Positions 1 to 6,876 of a stretch of DNA of 9,235 bases are shown piece by piece. The position numbers were made by a program, and so were the translations under genes. Source of the stretch: Spirochaeta sp. (GTDB lineage Bacteria; Spirochaetota; Spirochaetia; DSM-27196; Alkalispirochaetaceae); NCBI GenBank assembly GCA_007117185.1, contig SKHA01000230.1, positions 1-9,235 on the forward strand. The letters are read 5' to 3'. Below the pieces are notes generated by a model. The model was not told the origin of the DNA. It saw only the letters and a program-made list of their open reading frames with translations, and did no database searches. Within the stretch, counting starts at the first letter, position 1; every line of letters begins with the position of its first letter.

Positions 1-103
1 GCTGGCGTGGTTGGGACAGTCGGGGTTCCTGCAGACGGTGGGATGGGGCATGGGGTACCTCCGGAAACAGGGTGAGTTTGGGGGTATTCCCGTCGGTGTG
101 TGA
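1..103 (+). CDS. C-terminal end of an unidentified upstream protein (partial)
   Basis: Reading from base 2, the frame stays open for 33 codons and stops at TGA 101-103. The peptide begins LAWLGQSGFLQTVGWGMGYL and ends GIPVGV. Its mix of hydrophobic, Gly and aromatic residues could be the tail of a membrane or enzyme protein. The other two + frames are a Gly/Pro/Val-rich peptide ending at 75 and a Cys/Trp-rich stretch that runs on into the lipoprotein frame; neither looks more protein-like. Too little is present to name a family. The call rests only on composition and on the promoter of the next gene starting about 85 bases later. It could equally be non-coding. Confidence 0.35.
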   Translation, partial: LAWLGQSGFLQTVGWGMGYLRKQGEFGGIPVGV

Positions 104-188
104 TCACATCACCTGCTGGATGCCCCTATCTCTTTACTGTCCCCGGTGGTACTGCAGCTTCTGTGCTACAAGGTTTTCAATACTTCCG

Positions 189-217
189 TTGACGCCCGGT
201 GGTACGGCGGATAGTAT
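189..217 (+). promoter_or_regulatory. sigma70-type promoter of the lipoprotein-nnr operon
   Basis: TTGACG at 189-194 and TAGTAT at 212-217 are separated by exactly 17 nt. The -10 ends 7 nt before the ATG at 225, so the expected transcription start falls on or next to the start codon. There is no Shine-Dalgarno sequence at a usable distance (only AGGG touching the ATG). The mRNA is therefore predicted to be leaderless. The promoter match is seen in the sequence; the start site is inferred. Confidence 0.7.
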
Positions 218-224
218 CGCAGGG

Positions 225-1412
225 ATGTCTCGCGTCATTCTGCTACTATCGGTAGCGCTCCCGTTTCTCATCGCCTGTAACCCGACGCAGCCTGCGGTCC
301 TTGAAGCGGAGTTGCTCTTCGAACTCCAGATCGGTCGCCTTGAGCACGAGCTGGGGTTGTTTTCTCGCGAGGGCGTTCTGCCCCGACGGGGAAACTTTCT
401 CACCCTCCGCGATGGTATCGTCTTTATTTCCAACGGCAGCTCCAACAAAATGATGGGCTTCACCTCCTACGGTGATCTGCTGCAGCTGGTTTATTCACCG
501 GCGGAGAATCCCCGACCAGTCACACTGGGCGAACCCTCGTCCACCACAGATGGCCGCAGAATCACCCGAAGGGGTGTGGCATTTCCGTTCAATCAGCTGG
601 AACGGATTGCAGTCGATTCCCGACGTATCCTGTACGCGGAAGATCGCGTCTCCGAGGAGCGCCAGGTCTGGGACGAAGATCTGCAGACAACATTGAACAG
701 ACAGATATTGCGTTTTGACGCCAACGGGGCCCCACTTGACTATCTGGGGCAGGAGGGCGTTGGTGGAACCCCGTTTCCCTTTATTACCGGGTTACAGATC
801 ACTCTGCGAGACGAGCTGGTGGTGACCGGCATCACCAGGAACACCCACAAAGTCTGGGTGTTCTCACCCGCCGGGGAGCTTTTGTCCACCGTGCGAATCG
901 GTATGGATCGGCTGCCGGTGCCCGCGCTGGATGCGGGGTACATCACCGTGCTGGACAACGTGGTTGCCGGGGTGGATCACTACCGTGTCTATCTGAAGTT
1001 CTCGTATTACCGCACCGTTGTGGAGCAGACCGGCGGACGAGAGCAGGGCATCTCCTTCGATCACAGTCGTGTGTACTGGATCGACCTCACCACCGGTCGT
1101 TACGAAGGGTACATCGAGTTGCCCCGGCAGGGAGAGACCCAGGCGGGAGAACACTTTGAGCTGCTGGGAGCCACCCGGGGTGAGTATCTCCTCCTTCTGG
1201 CAAGGATCGACGAGGATCGCTCGCAGCTGGTGATGGTGGATACCAACGGCAGGGTTCTGCGCCGGCGGGTCCTCCAGATACCCGAACGAAATCTGCTGGT
1301 TCGCAGCTTTCATGTCACTGCAGACGGCATCCTTTCTGCGCTGCTGGCCTACCCGGATCGAGCGGAGGTGGTGTGGTGGCGCAGCGACCGCCTGTTGCCG
1401 GGGCAATCGTAA
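225..1412 (+). CDS. beta-propeller-like (NHL-type) lipoprotein, conserved spirochaetal type
   Basis: A 395-residue protein with a clear lipoprotein signal peptide: basic MSR start, hydrophobic core, then lipobox LIAC with the modified Cys at residue 18. The mature protein should be anchored to a membrane facing the periplasm or surface. The body has repeated short strands with NHL/propeller-like phrases such as RQILRFDANGAPLDYLGQEG and KVWVFSPAGELL, and a conserved-looking block containing NGSSNKMMGFTSYGDLLQL near residue 70. I recall very similar phrases in an uncharacterised spirochaetal lipoprotein family (Leptospira LIC_12708 type), but could not check. ATG 225 was chosen over the upstream GTG at 72 because it starts a textbook signal peptide and follows an ideal promoter. 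Its stop overlaps the nnr start by 1 nt (TAATG). Function unknown; propeller lipoproteins often act as binding or assembly scaffolds. Confidence 0.8.
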   Translation: MSRVILLLSVALPFLIACNPTQPAVLEAELLFELQIGRLEHELGLFSREGVLPRRGNFLTLRDGIVFISNGSSNKMMGFTSYGDLLQLVYSPAENPRPVTLGEPSSTTDGRRITRRGVAFPFNQLERIAVDSRRILYAEDRVSEERQVWDEDLQTTLNRQILRFDANGAPLDYLGQEGVGGTPFPFITGLQITLRDELVVTGITRNTHKVWVFSPAGELLSTVRIGMDRLPVPALDAGYITVLDNVVAGVDHYRVYLKFSYYRTVVEQTGGREQGISFDHSRVYWIDLTTGRYEGYIELPRQGETQAGEHFELLGATRGEYLLLLARIDEDRSQLVMVDTNGRVLRRRVLQIPERNLLVRSFHVTADGILSALLAYPDRAEVVWWRSDRLLPGQS

Positions 1413-2950
1413 TGGCAGAGCGTCTGTTCCGCTGCGACGCGGTGGCCGACGTTGACCGTCGGGCCCGGGAGGAGATGGGGATACCCGGTATCGTTCTGAT
1501 GGAGGGAGCCGGGCGGTCCCTCTGGGACACGATCAAGGACCGTATCCGCGGTGAGTCCCTGGTGATCTGTGCCGGTCCCGGAAATAACGGCGGGGATGCC
1601 CTTGTGGCGGCGCGGTTTGCCTTGATCGAGGAACGTCAGCCCGCACCAATTATCATTACTGCTCGTCGTAATGGCGGCGCGCTTGCGGAGCAACAGTGGG
1701 CCATCCTGGAGCGCATGGGGGCGTCCCGGCTCATCTGGGAGGAGGAACCGCAGCGCTGCAGCGATGAACTTGCCCGGGCCCGCTGGATTCTGGAGGGGCT
1801 CCTGGGAACCGGGACGACCGGAGCGGTGCGTGAGCCCCTGTTGAACCTGATCCGACTGATCAACAGCTCTCCCGCCGGGGTAATCGCTGTGGACATTCCC
1901 TCGGGAGTCAGCGACGGTTGTCCTGCCGGCGGTGAGACGATTCATGCGGATATTACCGTCTGCACAGGGCCACCACGAGAGGTGCTGTACAGCGGTGCCA
2001 TCAGACCGCGTTGTGGCGAGATCCTCACCGTTGATCCCGGGTTTCCTCCGGCTCTGCTCCGGGACGCCGCCGCCCAGGAGGAGTTGCCTGTTCTTTGGCG
2101 GGCGGGCACTCTCCTTCGACACCACGCCCGGACTCTCGCGGTACCCCGGACGGCTCACAAGGGCGTCCGAGGTGCTGTCGGTGTGCTCGGTGGCGGCACC
2201 GGAGCCTCGGGAGCGCCGATTCTTGCCGGCCGGGGCGCCCTGGCCGGAGGCGCAGGCGTCGTCAAAATCCTCAGCGGTGCCCCATCCGCCCACCCCCGGG
2301 CGGTCAGCGGTGATGCCGCCCTGATGCATCTGTCTCCGGGTGAGACCACCTTGAGGGACCTGATCCGCTGGTCCCGTGCGCTGGTGATTGGACCGGGATG
2401 GACCGACGCGACGACAGCGGATCTGGCGGAGGTGCTCGCCGCGGCGGGTGAAGGAAACGTTCCTCTGGTCCTGGACGCAGCGGCGCTGCGGCTCTCTGGT
2501 GACGAAGGGGTGCACCTGAAAGACATCGCTCTTCTATCTGCTCCGGTGGTCGTCACCCCGCACCCCGGTGAGATGGCCAGCCTGGTCGGCACGTCCGTCG
2601 ACGAGGTTCTGGCGGACCCGCGGGGGGTGATCCGCGCGTTTCAGGAAACCATCCCGGTGACGGTGGTTCTCAAGGGCAGCGTCACCTGGGTTGCCGCTCC
2701 TGCCGGCGGAGCGATTCTGGTGCTGGACGGCGGCTGCCCGGCTCTGGCCACAGCCGGAAGCGGAGACGTTCTGGCTGGCGTTGTGGGAGCTCTCCTGGCG
2801 CGGGGAACCATGGACGGCCCCACTGCGGCAGCCCTGGCGGTGGCGGCGCACCTCAAAGCGGGGCGGAAGCTGTTCACAAAGCGTGGCTGGTTCACCGCGG
2901 ATCGTCTGGTCAACGCCATCGCCCGGGAGGTTTCCCGTGGGCAGCGATAA
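1412..2950 (+). CDS. nnr: bifunctional NAD(P)H-hydrate epimerase / ADP-dependent NAD(P)H-hydrate dehydratase
   Basis: Repairs hydrated NADH and NADPH in the cytoplasm: the N-terminal half interconverts the R and S epimers, and the C-terminal half dehydrates S-NAD(P)HX using ADP. The 512-residue length fits the fused YjeF family. N-domain signs are GIPGIVLMEGAG (23-34), the phosphate loop GPGNNGGD (55-62) and VDIPSG with the expected catalytic Asp161. C-domain (ribokinase-like) signs are HKGVRG (249-254), a Gly/Ala-rich stretch to 282, GPGW (327-330), TPHPGEM (382-388), LKGS (420-423) and the catalytic-Asp motif GSGDVLAG (449-456, Asp452). The usual LMENAG reads LMEGAG and the usual VDALLGTG reads LEGLLGTG; both are mild changes. 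ATG 1412 overlaps the lipoprotein stop by 1 nt. A longer GTG start at 1373 would lie inside the lipoprotein gene and add nothing typical of the family. Confidence 0.95.
   Translation: MAERLFRCDAVADVDRRAREEMGIPGIVLMEGAGRSLWDTIKDRIRGESLVICAGPGNNGGDALVAARFALIEERQPAPIIITARRNGGALAEQQWAILERMGASRLIWEEEPQRCSDELARARWILEGLLGTGTTGAVREPLLNLIRLINSSPAGVIAVDIPSGVSDGCPAGGETIHADITVCTGPPREVLYSGAIRPRCGEILTVDPGFPPALLRDAAAQEELPVLWRAGTLLRHHARTLAVPRTAHKGVRGAVGVLGGGTGASGAPILAGRGALAGGAGVVKILSGAPSAHPRAVSGDAALMHLSPGETTLRDLIRWSRALVIGPGWTDATTADLAEVLAAAGEGNVPLVLDAAALRLSGDEGVHLKDIALLSAPVVVTPHPGEMASLVGTSVDEVLADPRGVIRAFQETIPVTVVLKGSVTWVAAPAGGAILVLDGGCPALATAGSGDVLAGVVGALLARGTMDGPTAAALAVAAHLKAGRKLFTKRGWFTADRLVNAIAREVSRGQR
2925..2930 (+). 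promoter_or_regulatory. Shine-Dalgarno site deciding the GTG start at 2937
   Basis: GGGAGG lies 6 nt before GTG 2937, inside the last codons of nnr. It is one of the two strong ribosome-binding sites in the window and supports this start over upstream in-frame codons that would lie deep within nnr. Confidence 0.75.
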
Positions 2951-3479
2951 GCCCACACCTCCGGAAATACCGGAGCCTCGACGCACCCCCTGGCGCGATT
3001 CCGCCGACCTGGGGGAGATGAAATTTCACTATCAGCGTGCCGAGCGTGAAGCGATGCACCACCGAGTCTGGGAGCCTCCCACCGGCGGCTTCTTCCGCCG
3101 CAACCGCGCGCTGAGCCTGGTCATCCTCGATGTCTCTATCGTCGTAATTCTCTTTCTGATCTACCTCTTTTTCCTCCGGCCTCTGGAGGGAGAGTACCGA
3201 GTGGGGGACTACCGGTTCCGGTTGGAAGCGTTCGTTTTCGAGGAAGAGCTCCTGCTGGCCGCGGATGTTCGCGCCCCTTCCCGGGCGGAACGGCAGCCGG
3301 TGATGACCTTCAGTGCAGCAGGCGAGGTGATCCAGGACCTCGCTCCCCGAAGCGGGGGGCAGCGACGTATCGGGGTACGCCTGCCCCTGGCGGTGCTCTC
3401 TGCGGACGGGACGATCTCGGTGACTTTGGAGATTGAAGGGGAGTCCAGAACGGTTAACCATCGCGCTCTGCCGGAGTGA
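2937..3479 (+). CDS. single-pass membrane protein of unknown function
   Basis: A 180-residue protein. A charged, Pro-rich cytoplasmic N-terminus (1-57) leads to RRNR and then one strong transmembrane helix at about 59-80 (LVILDVSIVVILFLIYLFFL). About 100 residues follow on the outside, with alternating hydrophobic strands (YRVGDYRFRLEAFVFEEELLLAADV and, near the end, ISVTLEIEGES) that suggest a small beta-sandwich. The positive-inside rule gives N-in, C-out topology. The start overlaps nnr by 14 nt and has its own strong Shine-Dalgarno, so it is the third gene of the lipoprotein-nnr operon. I do not recognise a named family. With the lipoprotein it may form an envelope pair, but that is only inferred from co-transcription. 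Confidence 0.8.
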   Translation: MGSDKPTPPEIPEPRRTPWRDSADLGEMKFHYQRAEREAMHHRVWEPPTGGFFRRNRALSLVILDVSIVVILFLIYLFFLRPLEGEYRVGDYRFRLEAFVFEEELLLAADVRAPSRAERQPVMTFSAAGEVIQDLAPRSGGQRRIGVRLPLAVLSADGTISVTLEIEGESRTVNHRALPE

Positions 3480-3486
3480 GGAAAGA

Positions 3487-3515
3487 TTGACCGCAGGCCG
3501 CGAAAGGGCTATTCT
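3487..3515 (+). promoter_or_regulatory. sigma70-type promoter of the membrane protein-Nudix-pgeF operon
   Basis: TTGACC (3487-3492) and TATTCT (3510-3515) are separated by 17 nt. The -10 ends 6 nt before ATG 3522. The 42-nt gap after the previous stop holds essentially only this promoter. No Shine-Dalgarno lies before the ATG, so the transcript is predicted to be leaderless. Confidence 0.7.
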
Positions 3516-3521
3516 CAACAC

Positions 3522-3935
3522 ATGTACCAGTTTTTCTTCCTCTCCATCGTCACAAATATTCTTGCGGGAATTACCCTTTCCTACGAGAAGATCGAGACGA
3601 AGGTGCACCTGAACGCGGTATTCAACCCCGAGCTCTTCCGCCACAGCGGATTTCGCCTCTCTGTGGGGCTGGTTTCGTTCGTGATGGGCTTTCTGAAGCT
3701 GCTTTCGGTCACCCCCGGGGACGTCCCGGTGGTGGGAGACCTCTTTCCAGCGGTCACCGGGATGCTCTGTGGCTTCGCCCTGGCGTTTCAGTACTATCAG
3801 GAGCGGGCCGAGGTATTGAGCAATACCGCCCAGTCCCTGGATCGAGTCTTCGGTCGACACAGTGCCAACCTGGGGCTGCTGGGTATCCTTGCCGGAACGC
3901 TTCACTTTTTCCTGCATCGCGTTCTCTTTCTGTGA
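3522..3935 (+). CDS. small multi-pass membrane protein of unknown function
   Basis: A 137-residue hydrophobic protein with about four membrane segments: residues 2-20 (FFLSIVTNILAGITLS), 44-63 (FRLSVGLVSFVMGFLKLLSV), 70-90 (VVGDLFPAVTGMLCGFALAF) and 116-136 (NLGLLGILAGTLHFFLHRVL). Charged loops are YEKIETKVHLN and QERAEVLSNTAQSLDRVFGRH. No catalytic or transport motif stands out and I do not recognise a named family, though the N-terminus looks like small conserved membrane proteins I associate with spirochaetes. Start at ATG 3522 is fixed by the promoter. Its stop overlaps the Nudix gene start by 4 nt (GTGA), so the two are translationally coupled. Confidence 0.8.
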   Translation: MYQFFFLSIVTNILAGITLSYEKIETKVHLNAVFNPELFRHSGFRLSVGLVSFVMGFLKLLSVTPGDVPVVGDLFPAVTGMLCGFALAFQYYQERAEVLSNTAQSLDRVFGRHSANLGLLGILAGTLHFFLHRVLFL

Positions 3936-4348
3936 ACAGAATCCTCCGTGACGGCCGGCTGGTGACCACGGCGGCGGTGTGTCGTCGGGGGAACCTCTTC
4001 TTTCTCGCCCGGCGAAAGCCCGGTGGATCTGAATCCCTGCGCTGGGAGTTTCCCGGCGGCAAGTGCGACGCCGATGTCCGTGAGCAGGTATGCCTGGTCC
4101 GGGAGTTTGAGGAAGAGTTCGGGGTGACCATTGAGGTTCAGGAAGAGCTGGGTTCGGTCCCCTTCGAGCATGGCGGCACCGCCTACATCCTGGTGGGTTA
4201 CCGCGCCCACATGCCCGAGGATGCCAGACTTGAACTGCGGGAACACGTCGACAGTGGATGGTTTGCCCCGGATGTGATCACCCGAATGGATCTCTCCGGA
4301 TCCGACCGTGTGCTGCTGGAACAGATCCTTGCTGCCGCTTCTGAGTGA
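3932..4348 (+). CDS. Nudix hydrolase (MutT-like) with a variant Nudix box
   Basis: A 138-residue single-domain Nudix protein, the usual size for MutT-type enzymes, which hydrolyse a nucleoside diphosphate linked to another group (for example oxidised dNTPs). The Nudix box runs from Gly43 to Val65. The catalytic half REFEEEFGV (57-65) is intact and supplies the Mg2+-binding glutamates. The first conserved Glu of the box (Gx5E) is Val49 here. WEFPGGK (38-44) and the C-terminal HVDSGWFAPDVI (105-116) are typical of MutT/CTP-pyrophosphohydrolase relatives. The GTG start overlaps the preceding stop and has no Shine-Dalgarno of its own, so coupling is expected. Family is sure; the substrate cannot be read from the sequence. 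Confidence 0.88.
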   Translation: MNRILRDGRLVTTAAVCRRGNLFFLARRKPGGSESLRWEFPGGKCDADVREQVCLVREFEEEFGVTIEVQEELGSVPFEHGGTAYILVGYRAHMPEDARLELREHVDSGWFAPDVITRMDLSGSDRVLLEQILAAASE

Positions 4349-5099
4349 ACCGGCGACACTTCCGGTGCCCCGATTCAACGGTGGCGTGACGCTGCGGGAC
4401 CCGCGCTGGTCCTCCCTCTCGGGATTCTCCTGGGGCAGTGCGGGAATCCTGTCACCCCGGGAGGCGCAGCTGATGGGTCGTGTCCTCGCTGCTGAGCTGA
4501 GGGTGCCGCCGCAGCGGCTGCGGCGGCTCAGGCAGGTACACGGTACCAGGACTGTCCGCCGCTACCTTGGCGAACCATCAGATGGAACCGCCCCCGCTGC
4601 GGACGCTCACTGGACAACCGACCGGGGAGTTGTCCTGGTCGTCTCCGCTGCGGACTGCTGTCCCGTCCTCATTGCCGACGCCAGCGGTACGGTTGTCGGG
4701 GCAGCTCACGCCGGGTGGAAGGGCACCGTCGAGGGGGTGGTCCCCTCGCTGGTTACTCAACTGAGCACCGTCACTGCGGTGATGGACCTGTGGTGCTGGA
4801 TCGGCCCCTGCGCCGACGGCAGTCATTATGAGGTCCGCACCCCCGTGGCGGAGCGGTTCTCCCACTACCCCGGGGCTCTGCGGCGCATCCCCGACAGCGC
4901 TGCCCGATGGCTCCTGGACCTGCCCTCTGTTCTGCGCCAGCAGCTGATCACCTGCGGGGTGGAAGAGCGACAGATCCTGCTATCCGGCAATGGCACAATG
5001 ACCAGTACGCGCCATCATTCCCATAGACGTGATCACTTCAGAGCTGGTCGCATGGCCGCCTGGGCCACCCTCTCAGTAGACGATCAACCCGTCCCGTGA
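4308..5099 (+). CDS. pgeF: PgeF/YfiH-type 'laccase domain' protein (purine nucleoside phosphorylase or peptidoglycan editing family)
   Basis: Up to 263 residues, normal for the DUF152/YfiH family. Members are called polyphenol oxidases in databases, but have been shown to act as purine nucleoside phosphorylases/adenosine deaminases and, in E. coli, to prevent misincorporation of L-Ser into peptidoglycan precursors. The metal-ligand triad is complete: LRQVHGT (His78), SAADCCPVLI (Cys117) and GAAHAGWKGT (His134). WIGPC (164-168), HYEV (173-176) and the end motif SHRRDHFRAGRMAAW (238-252) also fit. The Cys-Thr pair usually found shortly before S[YFH]RRD is missing (GTMTST instead). The start is uncertain: GTG 4308 overlaps the Nudix gene by 41 nt and TTG 4329 by 20 nt; both have only a weak GGA upstream. 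Third gene of its operon. Confidence 0.88.
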   Translation: MCCWNRSLLPLLSEPATLPVPRFNGGVTLRDPRWSSLSGFSWGSAGILSPREAQLMGRVLAAELRVPPQRLRRLRQVHGTRTVRRYLGEPSDGTAPAADAHWTTDRGVVLVVSAADCCPVLIADASGTVVGAAHAGWKGTVEGVVPSLVTQLSTVTAVMDLWCWIGPCADGSHYEVRTPVAERFSHYPGALRRIPDSAARWLLDLPSVLRQQLITCGVEERQILLSGNGTMTSTRHHSHRRDHFRAGRMAAWATLSVDDQPVP

Positions 5100-5106
5100 C
5101 TATTTT
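5077..5106 (+). promoter_or_regulatory. promoter of the nitroreductase gene, inside the 3' end of pgeF
   Basis: TAGACG (5077-5082) and TATTTT (5101-5106) are 18 nt apart. The -10 ends 6 nt before ATG 5113, and the sequence before the ATG (TCCAAC) is no Shine-Dalgarno. The -35 lies within the last codons of pgeF. A leaderless start is predicted; read-through from the upstream operon is also possible. Confidence 0.55.
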
Positions 5107-5112
5107 TCCAAC

Positions 5113-5676
5113 ATGACAGAAATAATTAAAGAGATTCAGGAGCGGCGTGCCCGCCGTGCCTTCGCTCCGGACGGCCTCGAGAAGGAAGTGCTGGAGAGAA
5201 TCCTCACCGCCGCCACTCTGGCTCCCAGCTGCAGCAACAAGCAGCCCTGGCGTTTTCTGGTGTGCACCCGGGGACCCGCCCTGGAATCGGCCCGGCAGGC
5301 CCTCAACGGCGGCAACTACTGGGCCGCAGTGGCTCCAGTCCTGATCGTCGCCACCACCAGAGACGACCGTGACTGCCAGCTCAACGACGACAGAAACTAC
5401 GCCCAGTTTGATACCGGGATGGCGGTGATGAACCTGATGCTCCAGGCGGTTCGTGAGGGACTCTACGTCCACCCCATGGCCGGGTTCGATCCGGCGAAAC
5501 TGCGGGAAGCGTTCGAGATCGGCCCGGAGACGCGGGTCATCACGATGATCGCCCTGGGACGACCCGGTGACGCATCCCACCTGAACGAGAAACACAGCGA
5601 AAGCGAAACGTCGGCGCAGGAACGCAAGCCTCTTGATGAGGTGGTCCGCTGGGACACCTGGAGCGACCAGCCCTGA
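5113..5676 (+). CDS. nitroreductase-family FMN-dependent oxidoreductase
   Basis: A 187-residue protein of the NAD(P)H-dependent nitroreductase fold, soluble and normally a homodimer with FMN at the interface. Seen: the N-terminal FMN-phosphate region IQERRARRAF (8-17), APSCSNKQPWRF (38-48) with the Ser-Asn-x-Gln-Pro-Trp flavin motif, the long helix DTGMAVMNLMLQAVREGL (100-117), the short HPMAGFDP segment (120-127), and the C-terminal flavin-contact block MIALGRPGD (145-153). The tail (160-187) is charged and ends in the common KPLDEVVRWD pattern. Family members reduce nitroaromatics, quinones or flavins; the true substrate is not readable. It stands 13 nt after pgeF with its own promoter and ends 10 nt from the convergent monooxygenase gene, with no terminator between them. 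Confidence 0.9.
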   Translation: MTEIIKEIQERRARRAFAPDGLEKEVLERILTAATLAPSCSNKQPWRFLVCTRGPALESARQALNGGNYWAAVAPVLIVATTRDDRDCQLNDDRNYAQFDTGMAVMNLMLQAVREGLYVHPMAGFDPAKLREAFEIGPETRVITMIALGRPGDASHLNEKHSESETSAQERKPLDEVVRWDTWSDQP

Positions 5677-5686
5677 GATCGAGGTA

Positions 5687-6823
5687 TCAGCGGTACCCCA
5701 GCCCCAGGCGCCGGGCAATCGCCCGGGAATACTCGGCAAGTCCCGCGTGGTCTTCCAGCCGGGTGTGTTCCCACGCCGCCAGGCAGTTCAGGTCCTCGTC
5801 GCAGCCGTCGCTGAGGGCGTGGGCCAGTTGAATCGCATCGTCTACCGCCTTGGCGGTTCCCGATCCAATGTGGGGACGGATCAGACTGGCGGCGTCTCCG
5901 ATGAGTACCACCCGACCGAATACCAGCCGCGGAATGGTCAGGTCGTCTATGGTCTGAACGAAGGGCTGTTCCGTCCGGCATACTACTTCGGCAAACGCCG
6001 GCGCGAGGTCTTCTGTCGCGGTTCGGTGTATTCGCTGGAGCGTCCCTTCCGGTAACATCTGCCGGGGTACCGTTGCGCGGTGAGTCACCTGGGACGTGTC
6101 CGTCAGGACCTCCTTCAGTTCCTGACCGTCCTGAATGTTCTCGTACCACACCCAGTTGATCCGCCGCTTCCCCGGAGTCACCGTTCCGTCTTCTCCGGGG
6201 ACCTCGTACAGAAGGATTACCGTCCTCGCTCCGGCGAAGGAGCTCAGACTGTCGGCGAACAACGCTACCGTATCACTGGAAAGCTGGTCCTCCGCAACCA
6301 TCCCGCGCCAGGCAACGTACCCGGCGTAGGACGGGGCGATACCCGGCAGGAGCTGCCGCCGGGCAGATGACCCGATGCCGTCAGCAGCGATCACCACGTC
6401 TGCCTGATCGGTGGTGCCGTCACTGAGAACTACCTCCCCGGAAGCACCCCAGTCAGGGATATCCACCATCGCCAGACCCCGTTGCAGGTCCTCCGGGTGC
6501 AGCGTCTCCTCCAGTCGACGCAGGAGAATGTCCCAACTGGTATACGCTGAGGCAGTCTCGGGCATGGTCAGTACCGTTCCATCGGGACGGAAGATCTTCC
6601 GGGTCTGCGCGGGTACACCGATTATGTCCCGAATTCCCAGACCGCGGCCGGTGAGATACTCCATCATCCGCGGTTGTACCACCACCCCGCCACCGGTGCG
6701 CAGGCGTTCCCGGGAGCGCTCAATGACTCGAACGGACCAGTCGTTGGCCCGCAGCGCCGCTGCGGCAACAAGACCGGCGTAGGATGCGCCAATGACCAGC
6801 GCCCGGGGTTGTGTTTTGCTCAT
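5687..6823 (-). CDS. FAD-dependent monooxygenase resembling 2,6-dihydroxypyridine 3-hydroxylase
   Basis: A 378-residue single-component flavoprotein hydroxylase of the PHBH/UbiH fold. It would use NAD(P)H and O2 to hydroxylate an aromatic or N-heteroaromatic ring. FAD signatures appear in order: the dinucleotide fold VIGASYAGL (10-18) followed by Glu35 of VIERS; VVIAADGIGSSAR (143-155, DG motif); and GRVVLIGDAASLIRPHIGSG (303-322, GD motif). Phrases such as GGGVVVQPRMMEYL, PSYAGYVAWRGM and RINWVWYENI closely match what I recall of 2,6-dihydroxypyridine 3-hydroxylase from bacterial nicotine degradation and its relatives. ATG 6823 is preferred to GTG 6829 because the promoter places the transcript start at 6823. 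No other nicotine-pathway genes are present, so the substrate is open. Residue 14 is Ser, as in GGSISG-type relatives. Confidence 0.88.
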   Translation of the reverse strand: MSKTQPRALVIGASYAGLVAAAALRANDWSVRVIERSRERLRTGGGVVVQPRMMEYLTGRGLGIRDIIGVPAQTRKIFRPDGTVLTMPETASAYTSWDILLRRLEETLHPEDLQRGLAMVDIPDWGASGEVVLSDGTTDQADVVIAADGIGSSARRQLLPGIAPSYAGYVAWRGMVAEDQLSSDTVALFADSLSSFAGARTVILLYEVPGEDGTVTPGKRRINWVWYENIQDGQELKEVLTDTSQVTHRATVPRQMLPEGTLQRIHRTATEDLAPAFAEVVCRTEQPFVQTIDDLTIPRLVFGRVVLIGDAASLIRPHIGSGTAKAVDDAIQLAHALSDGCDEDLNCLAAWEHTRLEDHAGLAEYSRAIARRLGLGYR

Positions 6824-6829
6824 TCTCAC

Positions 6830-6858
6830 AGTGTAGGGCCCGCGACGAAGCGATGCAA
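6830..6858 (-). promoter_or_regulatory. promoter of the FAD monooxygenase gene (- strand)
   Basis: On the - strand, TTGCAT (6858 to 6853) and TACACT (6835 to 6830) are 17 nt apart. The -10 ends 6 nt before ATG 6823 and no Shine-Dalgarno is present. It shares sequence with the divergent + strand promoter region before 6877. Confidence 0.55.
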
Positions 6859-6862
6859 TCCA

Positions 6863-6871
6863 TGGTACGGT
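6863..6871 (+). promoter_or_regulatory. extended -10 promoter of the ArsC-like/chorismate mutase operon
   Basis: TGGTACGGT contains an extended -10 TG at 6863-6864 and the hexamer TACGGT (6866-6871), which ends 5 nt before ATG 6877. No convincing -35 hexamer is seen at 16-18 nt, as is usual for extended -10 promoters. No Shine-Dalgarno precedes the ATG. This is weaker than the other promoter calls. Confidence 0.45.
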
Positions 6872-6876
6872 GCCTC

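Noticed and set aside
99..108. TGTGATCACA as a CRP-type binding site
   Set aside because: CRP sites need about 6 nt between the TGTGA and TCACA arms; here there is none.
72..224. In-frame N-terminal extension of the lipoprotein from a GTG at 72
   Set aside because: It would place 51 Cys/Trp/Pro-rich residues ahead of a perfect lipoprotein signal peptide, and the region contains the promoter at 189-217.
1349..2515. A 388-codon open frame on the - strand across nnr
   Set aside because: It is an antisense shadow in GC-rich DNA. Its translation is Arg/Gly/His-rich with no recognisable motif, while the + strand encodes a complete Nnr.
2910..3917. A 335-codon open frame on the - strand covering both small membrane-protein genes
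   Set aside because: The + strand has good starts, a promoter, a Shine-Dalgarno and plausible membrane helices; the antisense product is Gln/Arg/His-rich low-complexity sequence.
5711..5726. Perfect hairpin CCGGGC-AATC-GCCCGG just beyond the nitroreductase stop, considered as a terminator
   Set aside because: No T-tract follows on either strand, and it lies inside the coding end of the monooxygenase gene. A 6-bp GC stem is easily explained by base composition.
6853..6876. In-frame ATGs at 6853 and 6862 as starts of the ArsC-like gene
   Set aside because: The added residues precede the first strand of the fold and overlap the divergent promoter; the extended -10 points to 6877. They cannot be fully excluded.
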